Shown here: positions 25,901-33,979 of the stretch, in pieces
Layout: every line of letters starts with the position of its first letter
Numbering within the stretch: position 1 is the first letter of the stretch
From: Deltaproteobacteria bacterium
Lineage (GTDB): Bacteria; Myxococcota; XYA12-FULL-58-9
DNA length: 35,642 bases
Assembly (NCBI GenBank): GCA_016218825.1
Contig: JACRCV010000049.1
Span: 1-35,642 of the forward strand
Direction of reading: 5' to 3'
Position numbers and translations under genes: made by a program
Notes under the pieces: generated by a model
Seen by the model: the letters and a program-made list of their open reading frames with translations, nothing else
What the model was told of the DNA's origin: nothing
Databases searched by the model: none

Positions 25901-28900
25901 ATCAGCTCGCTCCACCGCTCCAAGCCGGTGAACAAACGCTCGAGCGCCGCGAGCGCCCCGGCGTGGCCGGCTTGGATCTCGAGGACGCCGCGGTACCACT
26001 GGATCGCGGCCTCCGGATCCTTGAGCTCGCCCTCGCACAGCGACGCCACCTTGAGCCGCAGCGGGATGCTCGCCGCCGGCTCGGTCGCCAGCTCGACCTT
26101 GCGGGTGAGGGTGTGCGACAGATCGGCCCAGCGGTTCTCGCGCTCGTAGAGCCGCGCGAGGTTGTCGAGCGCCACCTGGTCGGAGCCGTCGATCTCCAGC
26201 ACCCGCTGCAGCGCCCCCAACGCCTCGTCGATCTCGCTGACCTTGTCCTCGTAGATCCGGGCGATCTCGAACAGGATCGCCTTGCGCGCCGTGTCCTCGG
26301 CGACGTGCGACAGCTTGCGCTGCAGCGCGGCGATCTGCTTGTCGTAGCGTTCTTCGCGCGCCCCGAGCGCGGCCAACGCGTCGAGGGCCTCGAGATCGCC
26401 GGGCTCGATCGCCAGGATCTTCTCGAGGCTCGCTTCCGCCGACGCGACGTCCGAGATCTTGTCGGCGTAGATCCGCGCCGCCCGGCGGAAGACGCTGATC
26501 TTCGCCGCGGTGTCGACGATGTGCTCGACCTCGTCCTCGAGCACCGCGACCAGCTCCTCGGCGCCGTTGGTCTCGACCCCGAGCCGCTCCAGCGCCTCGG
26601 CGGCGTGCGGATCCGCCGGGCTCTCCTTGAAGACGCGGCAGGCGGCGATGAAGGCGAGCTCTTTTTCGCCGAGCTTCTCGTCCTGCACGTTCCGGATCTC
26701 GACCAGGATCGGCAGGCGGGCGCCGGCCTCGGCGGCGTCGATGAACTCCTCGTGCAACGCCACGAGCTTTCGCCACTCGTTGGTGTTGCGGTAGACCTCG
26801 GCGAGCGCGGTGTGCGCCGCGGCGTCGGCAGGTGCTGCGACGCGAATCGCCTCGTAGGCGTTCTTGGCGTCGTTCGGCTTGTTCAGCCGGTCGCGATAGA
26901 TCTCGGCGGCCTCGTAATACAAGGCCACCTTGATGCTGACGTCGGCCTCGAGCCCCGCGGCCTTCTCCAGCGCCAGCACCGCCTCGTCGAACGCCTGGAT
27001 GTTCTTCAACATCTCGGCGAGCCGGGTCATCTGATCGGCGGTGTGCGGCTCGGTGGCCCGCACCTCGCGGGCGAGCTTGATGGCCTCGTCGCGCTGCCCG
27101 AGGTTCTCGCCGAGCGCCTTGGCGAGCAGCAGCCGGACCTCTTTGGCCTCGGCCGGGTCGGTCAGCGGGATGATGCGGCGGGCGGCGTCGACGAACTCCT
27201 TCCACATCGCCCGTTCGGAGTAGAGCCCCAACAGCGCCCGCAGCGCGTCGAGGTTCTTGGCGTCGCCGTTCAACACCTCGAGCCAGCTGCCGAGCGCGTC
27301 CTCGCTGCGACCGAGCTTCTCGCCGAGGATCACGCCCAGGCGGCGATTGATCTCCGACTTCTCGGCCGGATCCTGAGTGTGCGCCAGGCGGCGGCGGTAG
27401 TGCTCGGCGAGCTCTTCCCAGCGCTCCTCGGCGGTCAACAGCACCTCGAGGGCGTCGCTGGCGTCCTGGTGGGTCGGGTCGAGCGCCGCCACCTTCTGCC
27501 AGTGGTCGATCGCTTGGCTGTTGTCGTTGAGCTCCTCGGTGAACACCTGGCCGGCCGCGGCGTGGATGCGGATCTGATCCTCTTTGCCGGTGAGCACCTC
27601 GGACTGCCGCTGCAGGTTCTTCGCCAACGAGTCCCAGTCCTGGACCTCGGCGTAGAGCTTCTGCATCGACTTGAGCGAGATCGGATGATCGGGGTCGATC
27701 TCGAGGATCTGCTTGTGGCATCTGAGCGCCGCCTCGGCGTCCATCATCTTCTCGGCCAACACCGACGCCAGGCGCTCGAGCAGCTTGCTCTTGGTCCCCG
27801 GCTCCGCCGCCAGCTCGATGCGCCGCTCCAACAGCTCGGTCAGCGCCGCCCAGAGCTGGTTCTTCTCCAAGAGCGCGTCCAGGCCGGCGAGCGCCTGATC
27901 GTCGCCGGGCTCGTACTGCAGCGCCTGTTGCAGGAACGCGGTCGCCCGCTGGATGTCGTTGAGCTTGTCGCCCGCGATCGCGCCCAGCCGCCGCAGCGTG
28001 TGCTGGCGCACCTCCGGGTCGGCGATCGCGCCGACGTCGACGCCGGCGAGCTCGACCAACTCCACCCAGTTGTTGTTCTTCTGGGCGAGCTCCTCCATCT
28101 TCGCGAACAGCTCGAGGTCGGCGCGGTTCTCGTTGTAGGCGCGCGTCAGGGACATGAAGGCCATGTCCCCGACCCGGAGCTCGGCGTCGTAGGTCGACGC
28201 CAGGCTGAGATAGATCGTCCGGCGGCGCTCGGTCTCCGGGGTGTACTTGAGCTTGGTCTCGAGCAGCTCGACGTACTTCTGCCACGCCTTCTGCGACCCG
28301 TAGACCTTCTCGAGGATCAAGATCGCTTCGAGCAGGCCCTGCTGGGCGCGCTGCTCGAGGTAGACGATGGTCGAGCCGTGTGTCGGGTTCTCGGCGAGCA
28401 CGCTCTCGAACACCACCGCCGCCGCCTCGCGCTCGCCAAACTGCTCGTCGAGGATCCGCCCGCGGCGGTAGAGGTACTCCAGACGCCGCAGGACGACGTC
28501 GCGGCCGCGCTTCTCGGCGAGCCGGGTGGTCTCGGCCTCGTAGAGCTTGCCGAGGTCTTCCCACATCCCGAGCTGCGCCAAGAGCTGCTCGATCTGCCCG
28601 AAGGCGTTGACGTCCTCGGGGGTGAGCACGAGGATCTCGCGGTAGGTCGCGATCGCGGCCTGCGGATCGGTCATCTCCTTGGCCTGCAGCCCGGCGATCT
28701 CCGCCAGATACTCGCGCTTGCGCTCGAGCACCGCGGTCATCCCGAGCCGGTTGCGCAACAGCTCGACGAGATCGGCGTAGCTCTTCTCGGCGCGGAGGAT
28801 GGTCTCCAGGCCGTTCAGCGCCTTCTCGTCCTTGGCCTCGAGCGCCAGGATCGCGCGATACTCGGCGACCGCGCCGGCGGTGTCGGCGAGCTTCTCGTGC

Positions 28901-31900
28901 AGGATCGCCGCGGCCCGGCGATGAAACTGCAGCGCCAGCGGCGCCTCGGCCCGGCCGGCTTCGTCGACATAGGCGGCCGCCAAGTCGCCGAGCGCCCCGG
29001 TCTCGCCGGCGAGCTTCTCGATCCACATCCGAACCCCCATGTCGGTGGGGTCCTCGTGCAGCGAGCGCCGCGCCATCGCGAACGCGATGTCCTTCTTCTG
29101 CAGCCGGTTCTCGTAGATGTCGCCGATGCGCCGCAACAGGCCCTTGCGCTGCGTCGCGTCCTGGGTCCCCTCGAGTCGGGCCTCGAGCACCAGCGCCAGC
29201 TTCTGGTGGTCCTGCTTCGCGGTGTAGATCGGCTCCAGGATCTGGGCGACCTCGGCCTTGTTCGGGGCGTCGGTGAGCAGCGCCTCCAACCCCTCCATCG
29301 CCGCCGGGTGCTCGCGTTTCTTCAGCAACACCGCGCGGTAGTGCTTGACCGCCTCCTCCGGCTGCCCGAGCGCCACCCGCACCGCGCCGAGCTTCACGAG
29401 GTCGTCGACCAGCTGGGTGTTGGCGCTGCCCTTGGCGACCAAGGCCTCGAGCGCGTCGGCGCGTTCCTTCGGCTGCGACAGCTCCTCGAGCAGGCGGTCC
29501 AGCGCCCGCAGCGCCTTCTCGTCCTTCGGATCGATCGCGATCAGCGCCTTGTAGTTGTCGACCGCGCGCCCTTTGTCGGCGAGCACGGTCTCGCACAGCT
29601 GCGCCAGATCGGCGTGCAGCGCCTGTTTCCGCTGTCCCTGATCCGCGGGGAGCCGCACCGCGATCGCCTGCAGCACCTCGGCGAGCTCGGGGCTGCGGTT
29701 CTGTTGCCGCAGCAGCCGCTCCATGGCCTCGAGCGACGCCAGGTCGTCGGGGAGCTGGCCGCCGGTCGTGGCGCGGTAGTGCTCGATGGCCTCTTGGCCG
29801 CGGCCGAGGCGCTTGTCCAACACCTCGGCGAGCTTGCGGCGCACGCTGGCGGCGGTGTTGGCGTCCTGAATGACGCCGAGCGCCGCGGTGTAGGCGTCGG
29901 CGAGCTTCTGCCAGGCGCCCGCCGCCTCGGCGAGCCGCTCGAGCGCGTAGCGGATCTCGGCGTCGCCCGGCGCCTCGCGGAACGCCCGCTCCAGGTCGGC
30001 GTAGGCCGCGACCGGGTCGTTGAGCTTCTCGGCACGAATGGCCGCGAGCTCTTTCAACGTCGCCAACCGCTCTGCCGGATCACTGATCAGATCGACGCGG
30101 CCGGCGAGCAACACCGCCGCCTGCTGCCACTTCTGGCCGCTGCGATAGCTCGGCAGCAACACGTCGGCGAGCTGCGCCGCGACCTGTGGATCGGTCGCGG
30201 TCGCGCGCAGATCCTCCAACAGCTTCAAGGCCCCGGCGTGGGTCGGCTGCTGGGTCAACAACCCCTTGAGCGCCTGCAGCGCGGTCGCGGCGTCGCCCAT
30301 GTGTTTGCCGACGAGCTCGGCATAGACCACCAGACGCTCGTAGCGGTCCTCGCCGTCCGGCAACAGCCCGAGCTCGGAGTACAGCGCCTGCGCCGCCTCG
30401 TGCGGCCGCCCGGCCTTGAGCTGCAACGCCGCGAGACGCTGCCACACCAGCCGTTGCCCGGGGGCGAGCTCGGCGACGTGGGTGAGCTCGAGGATTGCGG
30501 CCGCGGTGTCGTTGAGCTTGGTGTCGAGGACCTCGGCGATTTGGCCGCCGAGCGCGGCGCGGCTGGTGTCGTCGACCGCGGCGGCGAGCTTGGCGCGCAG
30601 GTGGGCGACGAGCTCGGCCGGCTCGCCGGCGGTGGCGTAGAGTCGATCGAGCTCGGCCACCGCCTCGGGATCATTCTGATGTTGGGCGAGTACGGTCTTC
30701 CAGGCTTGGATTGCGTCCACAGTGCTGTTCATGTCGTGCTCGTAGTAACGTGCCAGCTTTCGCCAGTAGTTGCTGAGTTCTTGCCCTTCCAAACCAGTCG
30801 CGACGCTCGCCGCCGCCTCGAGGACGGTCTTGCGCTCCAGGCCGGCCTTCACCAGACGCGAGAGCGTCGCGAGCGCCGCCTTCTCGCCTTCATCGCCGAA
30901 GCCCACCACCCGCAGACAGTCGAGGGTCGCGCCCGCGAGGTCGCCGCCCTTCTCCGCCATGCCGGCGGCGCGGTTGAGCAAGCGCGAGCGCGCCTCGCCC
31001 TCGACGGTGACCGCTGCGGCGCGATAGGCGCGGGTCAGCCCGGCGAAGTCCGCGAGCTTCACCGCCAGGCGCTCCAGATCCACCTGCAGGCCGCTGTCCG
31101 CCGGATCGAGCTGGAAGGCGCGCAGCAGCGCCCCGAGGGCTTGCGGCGCCTGGTTCAGCCGTGACTCGTAGAGGGTCGCGGCGTGGCGCAGGTGCTCGAC
31201 CCGCTGGGCGTTGTCGTTGCTGCCGCGGATGCGGATCTCCAACATCGCCACCGCGCGGTCGAAGCGCTCGCGCCCGAGGTAGAACGGCTGCAGGGTCTCG
31301 GCGATCAGCGACACCCTCTTGGCGCGAGCGAGCAGGCGCTCGAGGCCGGCTATCGCCAATTCATTCCCCGGCGAGCTCTTCAGCACCGTCACGTACCAAT
31401 CGACGGCGCGGTCGACCTCGCCCAAGCGCTGCTCCATGATCTGCGCCAGCTCGAGCTCGATCGGCAGCCGCCCGGCCGCGTCCGCGACCCGCTCGCGCTT
31501 GTGGAGCAGGATGTCGGCGACCTCGGCCCAGCGGTTGTCGCGCCGATAGAGGCCAACCAGCGCCTCGAGGGCCGCGGCGTCCTCGGGCTGCAGCTTGAGG
31601 ATCTCGCGATAGACGTCGATGGCGCGGACGTAGTCTTTGGCGGTGTCGACGAGCTCGACCGCCAGCTTCTTGAGGATCGTGACCCGCTCGGTGCCTGAGC
31701 CGGCGGCGTCGGCCTGCTCGCGGTAGAACGAGATCTTGTCGCCGGTCGCGGCCGCTGCCTGCAGCAGGCGCTCGAACGCCTCTTTGGCGGCGGCGTCGGC
31801 GGGCGCCAGCGCCAGGATGCGGCGATGGATGCGCAGGGCGTCGAGCGGCGCCTCGCGCGCCCCCTCGTACAGGGCCGCGAGCGAGTGCAGGGCCTGGATC

Positions 31901-33570
31901 CGATCGGCGTCGACGACGATGTGCTCCAGGCCGTCCTCGAGGATCTTCACCAGCACCGCGAAGGCGTTGGCCTGCGCCGCGAGCTCCTCGAGCCGCTCTC
32001 TGAGCTTCGGGGTCGGCGTCGCGACGTAGAGCTCGCCCAGCGCCTCGAGGGCGTCGGCGGGTTGTTTGAGCGGCCCGGCGAACAAGTCGCCGAGCTCGTT
32101 CAGGATCGTGGTGCGGTCGTCGCCGCCGGCGCCGGCGAGCTTCGCCTTCAGCGTCCGGGCCAGCGCCTGGTGATCGCCGGCCTTGCGGTACACCGCCTCG
32201 AGCGCCCGCGCCGCCGCCTGGTTGGTCGGATCGAGGCCGAGGATCGCCTCGTAGTCCGGTCGGGCGCGCACCACGTCGCCGAGCTCCTCCTCCAAGATCC
32301 GGCAGCAGGCGTAGTGGGCCGCGACCTTGTCCGCGGCCTGCGTCGCCCGCTCGGCCCAGGCGTGCAGCACCTGCAGCGCCGCCTCCCACTCCTTGCGCTC
32401 GCGGTGGTACTCGGCGAGCGCGTTCGACGACATCTTGTTGCCGGGATCGAGCTCGAGCACCCGCCGGTGCACGCCGGCCGCGGCCTCGGGGTTGTCGAGG
32501 CGGACCGCGTGGTGCATCGCCGCCTTCAAGTAGAGCTCGACCGCGACCGCCGGCTCGCGGGCGTAGGCCGCCATCATCTCGAGCTTCAACGCCAGGTCCT
32601 CGTAGCGATCCTGGGCGCCGTAGACCTCTTCCATCAGCCGCAGCGCGCCCGGATGCCCGGGCCTGAGCGCCACGGCCTTGTCGAGAGAGGAGAGCGCGGC
32701 GTCCGGCTGGCCGCCGTAGACCTGTTGGATCTCGGCCACCGTCAGCCAGTACTCGGCGGTCTGGTTCGGATCGGAGCGGCCCGACGCCGCCGCCTGCTGC
32801 GACAGCTCGACGACCTTCGACGACCACGCCGACTTGTAGGCGTCGAGCTCGGCGAGCACCGCGCGCGCCTGGGAGTCCTTGGGCCGCGCCTTCAAAAGCT
32901 GCTCGATGGCGTTGCGCGCCGCCTCGTGCAGCTTCGGACGCTCCAGCATCCGGCTCGCGAGATAGGTGAGCCGGCTGACGATGTCGTCGGTGACGCCGCC
33001 GTTCTCGATCTCGGTGAGCAACGCGGTCAACGCTTGATCGAGGCGTCCTTGCTGCAGGTAGATCGCGGCGGTGGCCCGGTAGATCGCGGGGTTCGACTTG
33101 TCGGCCCGTTGCGCCTGGCGCAGCAGGGAGAGCGCCCGATCGTCGCGCTTCAGCTGCTCGCGGCAGATCTCGGCGGCCTCGACGAAGCCCTGGGCCCGGC
33201 CCTTGGCGTCGGTGGCGCGCGACAGCTCGCGCTCGTAGGTGTCGACGGCGCGCTCGTAGTCGCCGCGTGCCAGGTACAAGGTGCGCAGCATCCGCAACGA
33301 CTCGATGTCGGTGGGCGTCGCCTCGACGCCGCGGGCCAGGTAGGCCTCGGCGCGCTGCGCGCTCGCGAGCTCGCCCAGGCAGAGCGACGCCGCCTTGCGC
33401 CACATCTGGGTCGCGAGGCCCTTGTCGCCGCGCTGGGCGTTGTCCTCGTAGATCCGCAGCAGCTCTTCCCAGCGGCCTTCGCGCCGCAGCTCACCCTCGA
33501 CGGCCGAGAGGGCCGCGGGATCGCCGGGCTGTTCGGCCAGGGCTTTCAGGTGGGCCTGTAGGTCTGTCAT
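22909..33570 (-). CDS. gltI: Giant TPR-repeat protein, GltI/AgmK-like (3553 residues)
   Basis: Almost the whole chain is TPR-type helix pairs of about 35-40 residues with recurring A-x-Y/H-W/R-x-x-L-x-x-L-D/P signatures (for example KKDIAFAMARRSLHEDP, AIDHWQKVAALDPTHQDA, AEQIYNAARDFNPNSAAAL). No signal peptide, membrane helix or enzyme domain is seen, so it should be cytoplasmic. The last 350 residues (from about PHRKRAIDMLHEVV) are less regular and contain a conserved-looking block with LSLPQLDLYRKAG and GRTSTYGRPELFLPAIYP. Position before a GltJ-like gene, same strand, and size match agmK/gltI of the Myxococcus gliding cluster, where it is a cytoplasmic scaffold of the focal-adhesion machine. 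ATG at 33570 starts the helical pattern (MTDLQAHLKALAEQPGD). At 10.7 kb it fills 30% of the window. Exact orthology needs a tree. Confidence 0.85.
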   Translation of the reverse strand: MTDLQAHLKALAEQPGDPAALSAVEGELRREGRWEELLRIYEDNAQRGDKGLATQMWRKAASLCLGELASAQRAEAYLARGVEATPTDIESLRMLRTLYLARGDYERAVDTYERELSRATDAKGRAQGFVEAAEICREQLKRDDRALSLLRQAQRADKSNPAIYRATAAIYLQQGRLDQALTALLTEIENGGVTDDIVSRLTYLASRMLERPKLHEAARNAIEQLLKARPKDSQARAVLAELDAYKSAWSSKVVELSQQAAASGRSDPNQTAEYWLTVAEIQQVYGGQPDAALSSLDKAVALRPGHPGALRLMEEVYGAQDRYEDLALKLEMMAAYAREPAVAVELYLKAAMHHAVRLDNPEAAAGVHRRVLELDPGNKMSSNALAEYHRERKEWEAALQVLHAWAERATQAADKVAAHYACCRILEEELGDVVRARPDYEAILGLDPTNQAAARALEAVYRKAGDHQALARTLKAKLAGAGGDDRTTILNELGDLFAGPLKQPADALEALGELYVATPTPKLRERLEELAAQANAFAVLVKILEDGLEHIVVDADRIQALHSLAALYEGAREAPLDALRIHRRILALAPADAAAKEAFERLLQAAAATGDKISFYREQADAAGSGTERVTILKKLAVELVDTAKDYVRAIDVYREILKLQPEDAAALEALVGLYRRDNRWAEVADILLHKRERVADAAGRLPIELELAQIMEQRLGEVDRAVDWYVTVLKSSPGNELAIAGLERLLARAKRVSLIAETLQPFYLGRERFDRAVAMLEIRIRGSNDNAQRVEHLRHAATLYESRLNQAPQALGALLRAFQLDPADSGLQVDLERLAVKLADFAGLTRAYRAAAVTVEGEARSRLLNRAAGMAEKGGDLAGATLDCLRVVGFGDEGEKAALATLSRLVKAGLERKTVLEAAASVATGLEGQELSNYWRKLARYYEHDMNSTVDAIQAWKTVLAQHQNDPEAVAELDRLYATAGEPAELVAHLRAKLAAAVDDTSRAALGGQIAEVLDTKLNDTAAAILELTHVAELAPGQRLVWQRLAALQLKAGRPHEAAQALYSELGLLPDGEDRYERLVVYAELVGKHMGDAATALQALKGLLTQQPTHAGALKLLEDLRATATDPQVAAQLADVLLPSYRSGQKWQQAAVLLAGRVDLISDPAERLATLKELAAIRAEKLNDPVAAYADLERAFREAPGDAEIRYALERLAEAAGAWQKLADAYTAALGVIQDANTAASVRRKLAEVLDKRLGRGQEAIEHYRATTGGQLPDDLASLEAMERLLRQQNRSPELAEVLQAIAVRLPADQGQRKQALHADLAQLCETVLADKGRAVDNYKALIAIDPKDEKALRALDRLLEELSQPKERADALEALVAKGSANTQLVDDLVKLGAVRVALGQPEEAVKHYRAVLLKKREHPAAMEGLEALLTDAPNKAEVAQILEPIYTAKQDHQKLALVLEARLEGTQDATQRKGLLRRIGDIYENRLQKKDIAFAMARRSLHEDPTDMGVRMWIEKLAGETGALGDLAAAYVDEAGRAEAPLALQFHRRAAAILHEKLADTAGAVAEYRAILALEAKDEKALNGLETILRAEKSYADLVELLRNRLGMTAVLERKREYLAEIAGLQAKEMTDPQAAIATYREILVLTPEDVNAFGQIEQLLAQLGMWEDLGKLYEAETTRLAEKRGRDVVLRRLEYLYRRGRILDEQFGEREAAAVVFESVLAENPTHGSTIVYLEQRAQQGLLEAILILEKVYGSQKAWQKYVELLETKLKYTPETERRRTIYLSLASTYDAELRVGDMAFMSLTRAYNENRADLELFAKMEELAQKNNNWVELVELAGVDVGAIADPEVRQHTLRRLGAIAGDKLNDIQRATAFLQQALQYEPGDDQALAGLDALLEKNQLWAALTELLERRIELAAEPGTKSKLLERLASVLAEKMMDAEAALRCHKQILEIDPDHPISLKSMQKLYAEVQDWDSLAKNLQRQSEVLTGKEDQIRIHAAAGQVFTEELNDNSQAIDHWQKVAALDPTHQDASDALEVLLTAEERWEELAEHYRRRLAHTQDPAEKSEINRRLGVILGEKLGRSEDALGSWLEVLNGDAKNLDALRALLGLYSERAMWKEFVDAARRIIPLTDPAEAKEVRLLLAKALGENLGQRDEAIKLAREVRATEPHTADQMTRLAEMLKNIQAFDEAVLALEKAAGLEADVSIKVALYYEAAEIYRDRLNKPNDAKNAYEAIRVAAPADAAAHTALAEVYRNTNEWRKLVALHEEFIDAAEAGARLPILVEIRNVQDEKLGEKELAFIAACRVFKESPADPHAAEALERLGVETNGAEELVAVLEDEVEHIVDTAAKISVFRRAARIYADKISDVASAEASLEKILAIEPGDLEALDALAALGAREERYDKQIAALQRKLSHVAEDTARKAILFEIARIYEDKVSEIDEALGALQRVLEIDGSDQVALDNLARLYERENRWADLSHTLTRKVELATEPAASIPLRLKVASLCEGELKDPEAAIQWYRGVLEIQAGHAGALAALERLFTGLERWSELIQVFEMQLNNAAENEEKIRILAKEASIYEEQFESIKDAAACFERIFKVDATHLPSLKNLERVLRGLSEWHRLIEVLSHHITLAQQPEEITDLYLQIGEIYYRELSQVDKAEQIYNAARDFNPNSAAALHALGQLYERSGNWFQSLEMLQKEAEILGADPAVLPTLLRIGRINEEMLGDMAAARTAYQKAIEIDASYTPALQAMKEIARAAEDWDAYAEHLIAEADSSDDNDEKTELFFEAAKFYSEVREDEESAKRYYGRALEISPAHLDSARAMAEIHFRNEEWAEAGALYEIVVSKIDKNTDPKDYCQKNYRLGYISEKIGKKDEALAFYREAFEADATYLPALEGLGQALIAAGEWEEAQKVVQTILVHHKESLTESEIVDAQWQLGELGLKQNQPDRAYKQFERALEIDPDHAPSLKALAELDEKMENWEGAYERLSVLAEAVAGADRGQVLLKLSEIARTKLADMGRSIEALERSRRMGEPPVVVLEELAQAYLDAHQAPKAVEVLEQAIALSKSDREKLSALCFRLGQIYETEIKHEPLAVQKYNEALDANPTNIKAFEVIERILTTRREWALLEQNYRSMIARAKDLSAQIRLVLWRNLAELYRRVLKNVDAAIMAYEVIQKLDPGKPIDVAVMAELYAEKPEHRKRAIDMLHEVVRSAENPVEALKKLRKLYHADRNFDAVYVLCSALAFLKAADAEEMKIFEYLAQGVPQKATQRLLEEQWPLLLHPDLAGPVGVLSAWLYRSAPDVFTEPAAKRNLKKKDQIDVRTSDLYFANMMRYILKLLSLPQLDLYRKAGSMEALHLEPAQPPALVGGENNEIFRDAAQRVVLFHVGRTSTYGRPELFLPAIYPADVLRDVLLGACVLFNPSLQHNGDPRDVAQWAQALAALQPQVLKRLQGPAKAAYPELVKGRGLELYTAAVELTAMRAGLLASGDLAAAVRGVTDGGLGASNMPVRMRVKELVLFATSREYMQLRLLVGAALVEGQRQPG

Positions 33571-33630
33571 GGCAAAGCTCGTCCTCGCCCCTCGGCCTCC
33601 TCTCGCCGCAGGGCACGAACCGGCGTTGCC

Positions 33631-33661
33631 ATGATAGCTGTGATCACCACACTCCCGCCAA
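33631..33661 (-). promoter_or_regulatory. Candidate promoter of the giant TPR gene
   Basis: Minus-strand TATCAT (5/6 to the -10 box) lies about 61 bases before the ATG; TTGGCG lies 19 bases further upstream, a long spacer. A gtgatcac palindrome (33640-33647) sits in the spacer and could be an operator. Confidence 0.3.
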
Positions 33662-33819
33662 AAACCGGCCATTTTGAGGCCGCCGCGGCAGCTCGCTGCT
33701 CGTGCGAGATCCGGCGGCAGCATACGTCGGCTCGGAGGGCGAAACCAGTGGGGTTACGACGATTTGCCCCCGGCGCGGGCGCGCGGCCGACCTGGCGCCG
33801 CCGGGCCGCAGAAAAGATC

Positions 33820-33847
33820 TTTACAAAATCACAGAGACAACTAATCT
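33820..33847 (+). promoter_or_regulatory. Promoter-like element before the hairpin pair
   Basis: TTTACA (5/6) and TAATCT (3/6) separated by 16 bases, in the most AT-rich stretch of the region. Transcription would start near 33854, at or inside the first hairpin. No protein gene follows on this strand. Confidence 0.45.
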
Positions 33848-33853
33848 AGGCAT

Positions 33854-33925
33854 GACGCCGTTCCCCCCCGGCGTCATGCGTGGCGGTAGGCGTCGGCCCC
33901 CCTTGACGCCTACCGCCCTTTTTTT
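33854..33925 (+). ncRNA. Candidate small RNA with two poly-C-loop hairpins
   Basis: Predicted transcript of about 72 bases between a promoter-like element and an intrinsic terminator. Hairpin 1 has arms gcatgacgcc/ggcgtcatgc (33850-33859, 33870-33879) and loop gttccccccc. Hairpin 2 has 13-bp arms ggcggtaggcgtc/gacgcctaccgcc and loop ggcccccctt. Both hairpins use the same gacgcc/ggcgtc core, so the arms can also pair across hairpins. C-rich loops are a known way for bacterial small RNAs to bind G-rich ribosome sites (as in staphylococcal RNAs). Flanking genes are on the opposite strand, so this is not a leader or tail of a known plus-strand gene. Existence as an RNA is inferred. Confidence 0.45.
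33882..33925 (+). terminator. Strong intrinsic terminator (13-bp stem, seven T)
   Basis: A perfect 13-bp GC-rich stem with a ten-base loop, one C, then seven T on the plus strand. It has the best terminator shape in the window. A competing small stem (cgccc/gggcg) surrounds the T-run. Confidence 0.75.
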
Positions 33926-33979
33926 GGGCGGATTTGGACGGCCTCCGGGCGTCCGCGCACGGCAACATGCTCGGGGTAG

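Larger units (their letters stand above)
33571..33979. other. 409-base non-coding gap with an AT-rich promoter island and two hairpins
   Basis: No credible gene. The left part (33571-33670) should hold the promoter of the giant gene. A patch at 33811-33850 is markedly AT-rich for this genome. It is followed directly by two perfect hairpins and a seven-T run on the plus strand. The remaining 55 bases up to the lipoprotein stop show nothing clear. Confidence 0.7.

Noticed and set aside
22822-31164. 2780-residue open frame on the plus strand
   Set aside because: It is antisense to the giant TPR gene. In GC-rich DNA the opposite frame of a strongly biased gene lacks stops; its product is low-complexity (Leu, Arg, Val, Gly, Asp) with no domain, while the minus strand gives clear TPR helices.
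33850-33925. The hairpin pair as a simple terminator for the Cys-rich lipoprotein gene
   Set aside because: That gene is on the minus strand, where neither hairpin is followed by a U-tract; the T7 run fits only plus-strand transcription. Some role in ending the minus transcript cannot be excluded.
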